From: Gammaproteobacteria bacterium
GTDB taxonomy: Bacteria > Pseudomonadota > Gammaproteobacteria > Granulosicoccales > Granulosicoccaceae
Direction: 5' to 3'
Assembly: GCA_019634245.1 (NCBI GenBank)
Contig: JAHQVR010000013.1
Span: 1 to 6,916 of the forward strand
DNA length: 6,916 nucleotides
Numbering within the stretch: the first letter of the stretch is position 1; each line of letters begins with the position of its first letter. The notes below the pieces were generated by a model. That model had not been told where the DNA came from and searched no databases. It was given only the letters and a program-made list of their open reading frames with translations. Below, in pieces: positions 5,876 to 6,916 of the stretch. The translations under genes were made by a program, and so were the position numbers.

Positions 5876-6916
5876 TCACCTCACAATAAGACTTTCAGGC
5901 GTCGCGGCTGTGAGTACTTCTGCACCATTTTCGTTCAGTATGACTGTGTTCGAAATGAAGTAGTCCACTACGTCAGTGTTGGTAAACCAGCTATGCGCGT
6001 GGAACACCATACCAACTTCCAAGATTCGTTCTGAACCAGGAAACAAACTGGTTACCATTGAACCGCCTGTCCAACTTGGTGGGAATCCAATGCCTACCAT
6101 GTATCCGCAGTGATGCCGCTCGTAGTCTGCAAGCCCTGCGCTGGCGGCGACTTCACGCCAGGCCGCATAAGCATCTCCAGCTTTGGCACCAGGCTTGATT
6201 GCATTGCAAATCGCCTGCATACCATCAATGGCCATCTGTGCCGATTTTTCAGCGCCCTTCGGTGCATTGCCGACATAAACCAATCGGCCCATCGGTGCTT
6301 GATACTTCCGATAGGCGCCGGCGTTTTCCAGAAATACCGCATCACCGTTGTAAAAGGTTTCGCCTCGCCAGGTTGTGTGTTCTTCTCCCAGCCGTGTTGA
6401 AGGTCGGATGAACGGACCAAAGCCTGTTGGCTCACTGCCCTCAAGGGTTGAAACACGCATGTATTCTGCGGCGATCTCGTAGTCGGTAGCACCATCGCGG
6501 ATGACTTCGATACAAGCACTCGTACCCAGATCAGCGGCTCTGGCCGCTTTACGCGTGTATTCAATTTCAAGCGGAGATTTAGCTTGGCGCAGTTCATCAA
6601 CAAGACCAGAACCATCCACCCACTCAACATCCGAACCCTTTGATAATATTCCTTCTGCATGGTGTAGGTGCAGGAACAAGCTACGACGTTCGAGCGCTAC
6701 CCGGCCACCGGATAAACCCAGGTCTTTCATCGCTTTCACTACATAGTCAGACAACTCTTCATGATCCTGGTGTCCATAGAACCGGGCATTGTTTACCTGA
6801 TTGTTAAACGTGATCTGCTCCATGGCACGACAGGCAAGCGCCATCTCGCCATCGCGATTAACAACCAACACATGCGCGGCAAAGAACCCCCAATGATCCA
6901 TGCTTGTCAGATAGTA
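5876..6916 (-). CDS. DoeA-like M24/creatinase-fold hydrolase lacking metal ligands (partial, 5' end outside window)
   Basis: The reading frame stays open through the right edge (YYLTS before the ATG at 6901), so that ATG is internal. YYLTSMDHWGFF aligns with WLTGFDGWSFY near residue 41 of the doeA product, so about 40 N-terminal residues lie outside. The visible 346 residues hold the N-terminal domain and the whole pita-bread domain to the TGA at 5876. Numbered from the ATG, the five metal-ligand positions of aminopeptidase P read Glu192, Pro203, Tyr267, His303 and Ser317, so metal binding is unlikely, as in creatinase. The histidine of the catalytic motif is kept (EEHTTW, His175). Motifs such as GIGFPPSW and GMVFHAHSW resemble DoeA more than prolidases. 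It probably hydrolyses a small C-N bond in a cyclic or N-acyl solute; the substrate is unknown. It lies 235 bases upstream of ehuB and may belong to the same regulon. Confidence 0.82.
   Translation of the reverse strand, partial: YYLTSMDHWGFFAAHVLVVNRDGEMALACRAMEQITFNNQVNNARFYGHQDHEELSDYVVKAMKDLGLSGGRVALERRSLFLHLHHAEGILSKGSDVEWVDGSGLVDELRQAKSPLEIEYTRKAARAADLGTSACIEVIRDGATDYEIAAEYMRVSTLEGSEPTGFGPFIRPSTRLGEEHTTWRGETFYNGDAVFLENAGAYRKYQAPMGRLVYVGNAPKGAEKSAQMAIDGMQAICNAIKPGAKAGDAYAAWREVAASAGLADYERHHCGYMVGIGFPPSWTGGSMVTSLFPGSERILEVGMVFHAHSWFTNTDVVDYFISNTVILNENGAEVLTAATPESLIVR

Noticed and set aside
6094..6660. Minus-strand open frame of 188 codons inside the M24 gene
   Set aside because: It is an out-of-frame shadow, rich in basic residues and without family motifs, while the overlapping frame carries the conserved M24 protein.

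Overview
The window is almost filled by one set of minus-strand genes for taking up and breaking down the compatible solute ectoine. Every recognisable gene reads right to left. The proteins point to a Gram-negative proteobacterium: the solute-binding protein has an ordinary Sec signal peptide with no lipobox cysteine, and the closest family members I recognise are the Ehu, Eut and Doe proteins of rhizobia, halomonads and marine proteobacteria. G+C looks close to half by eye. A marine or saline-habitat bacterium, alpha- or gammaproteobacterial, is the best guess; the class cannot be fixed from this window.

Layout in transcription order (high to low coordinates). First comes the C-terminal ~346 residues of an M24/creatinase-fold hydrolase (6916-5876, 5' end outside the window). 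Next is a 235-base AT-rich leader (5875-5641) with short repeats and a strong Shine-Dalgarno site. The ABC importer follows: ehuB (periplasmic binding protein), a perfect 9-bp hairpin, ehuC and ehuD (permeases, overlapping by 8 bases) and ehuA (ATPase). Directly behind it are doeB (N-acetyl-diaminobutyrate deacetylase), eutA (Asp/Glu racemase/maleate isomerase family) and the N-terminal 237 residues of doeA (ectoine hydrolase, also called eutD), which runs off the left edge. Spacing from ehuC to doeA is 54 bases or less, so ehuBCDA-doeB-eutA-doeA very probably forms one operon.

How the genes fit together. EhuB captures ectoine or 5-hydroxyectoine in the periplasm, EhuC/EhuD form the membrane channel and EhuA supplies ATP hydrolysis. 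DoeA opens the ectoine ring to N-acetyl-2,4-diaminobutyrate, and DoeB removes the acetyl group to give diaminobutyrate, which normally continues to aspartate through DoeD and DoeC (not in this window). EutA is associated in other bacteria with hydroxyectoine use, but its usual partners EutB and EutC are not seen here.

The pathway itself is known. The least explained elements are the second DoeA-like M24 protein upstream of the transporter, which has lost all five canonical metal ligands, the unusual gene order doeB-eutA-doeA, the repeats in the ehuB leader, and the hairpin between ehuB and ehuC. I found no RNA genes, insertion sequences, CRISPR arrays or regulator genes.
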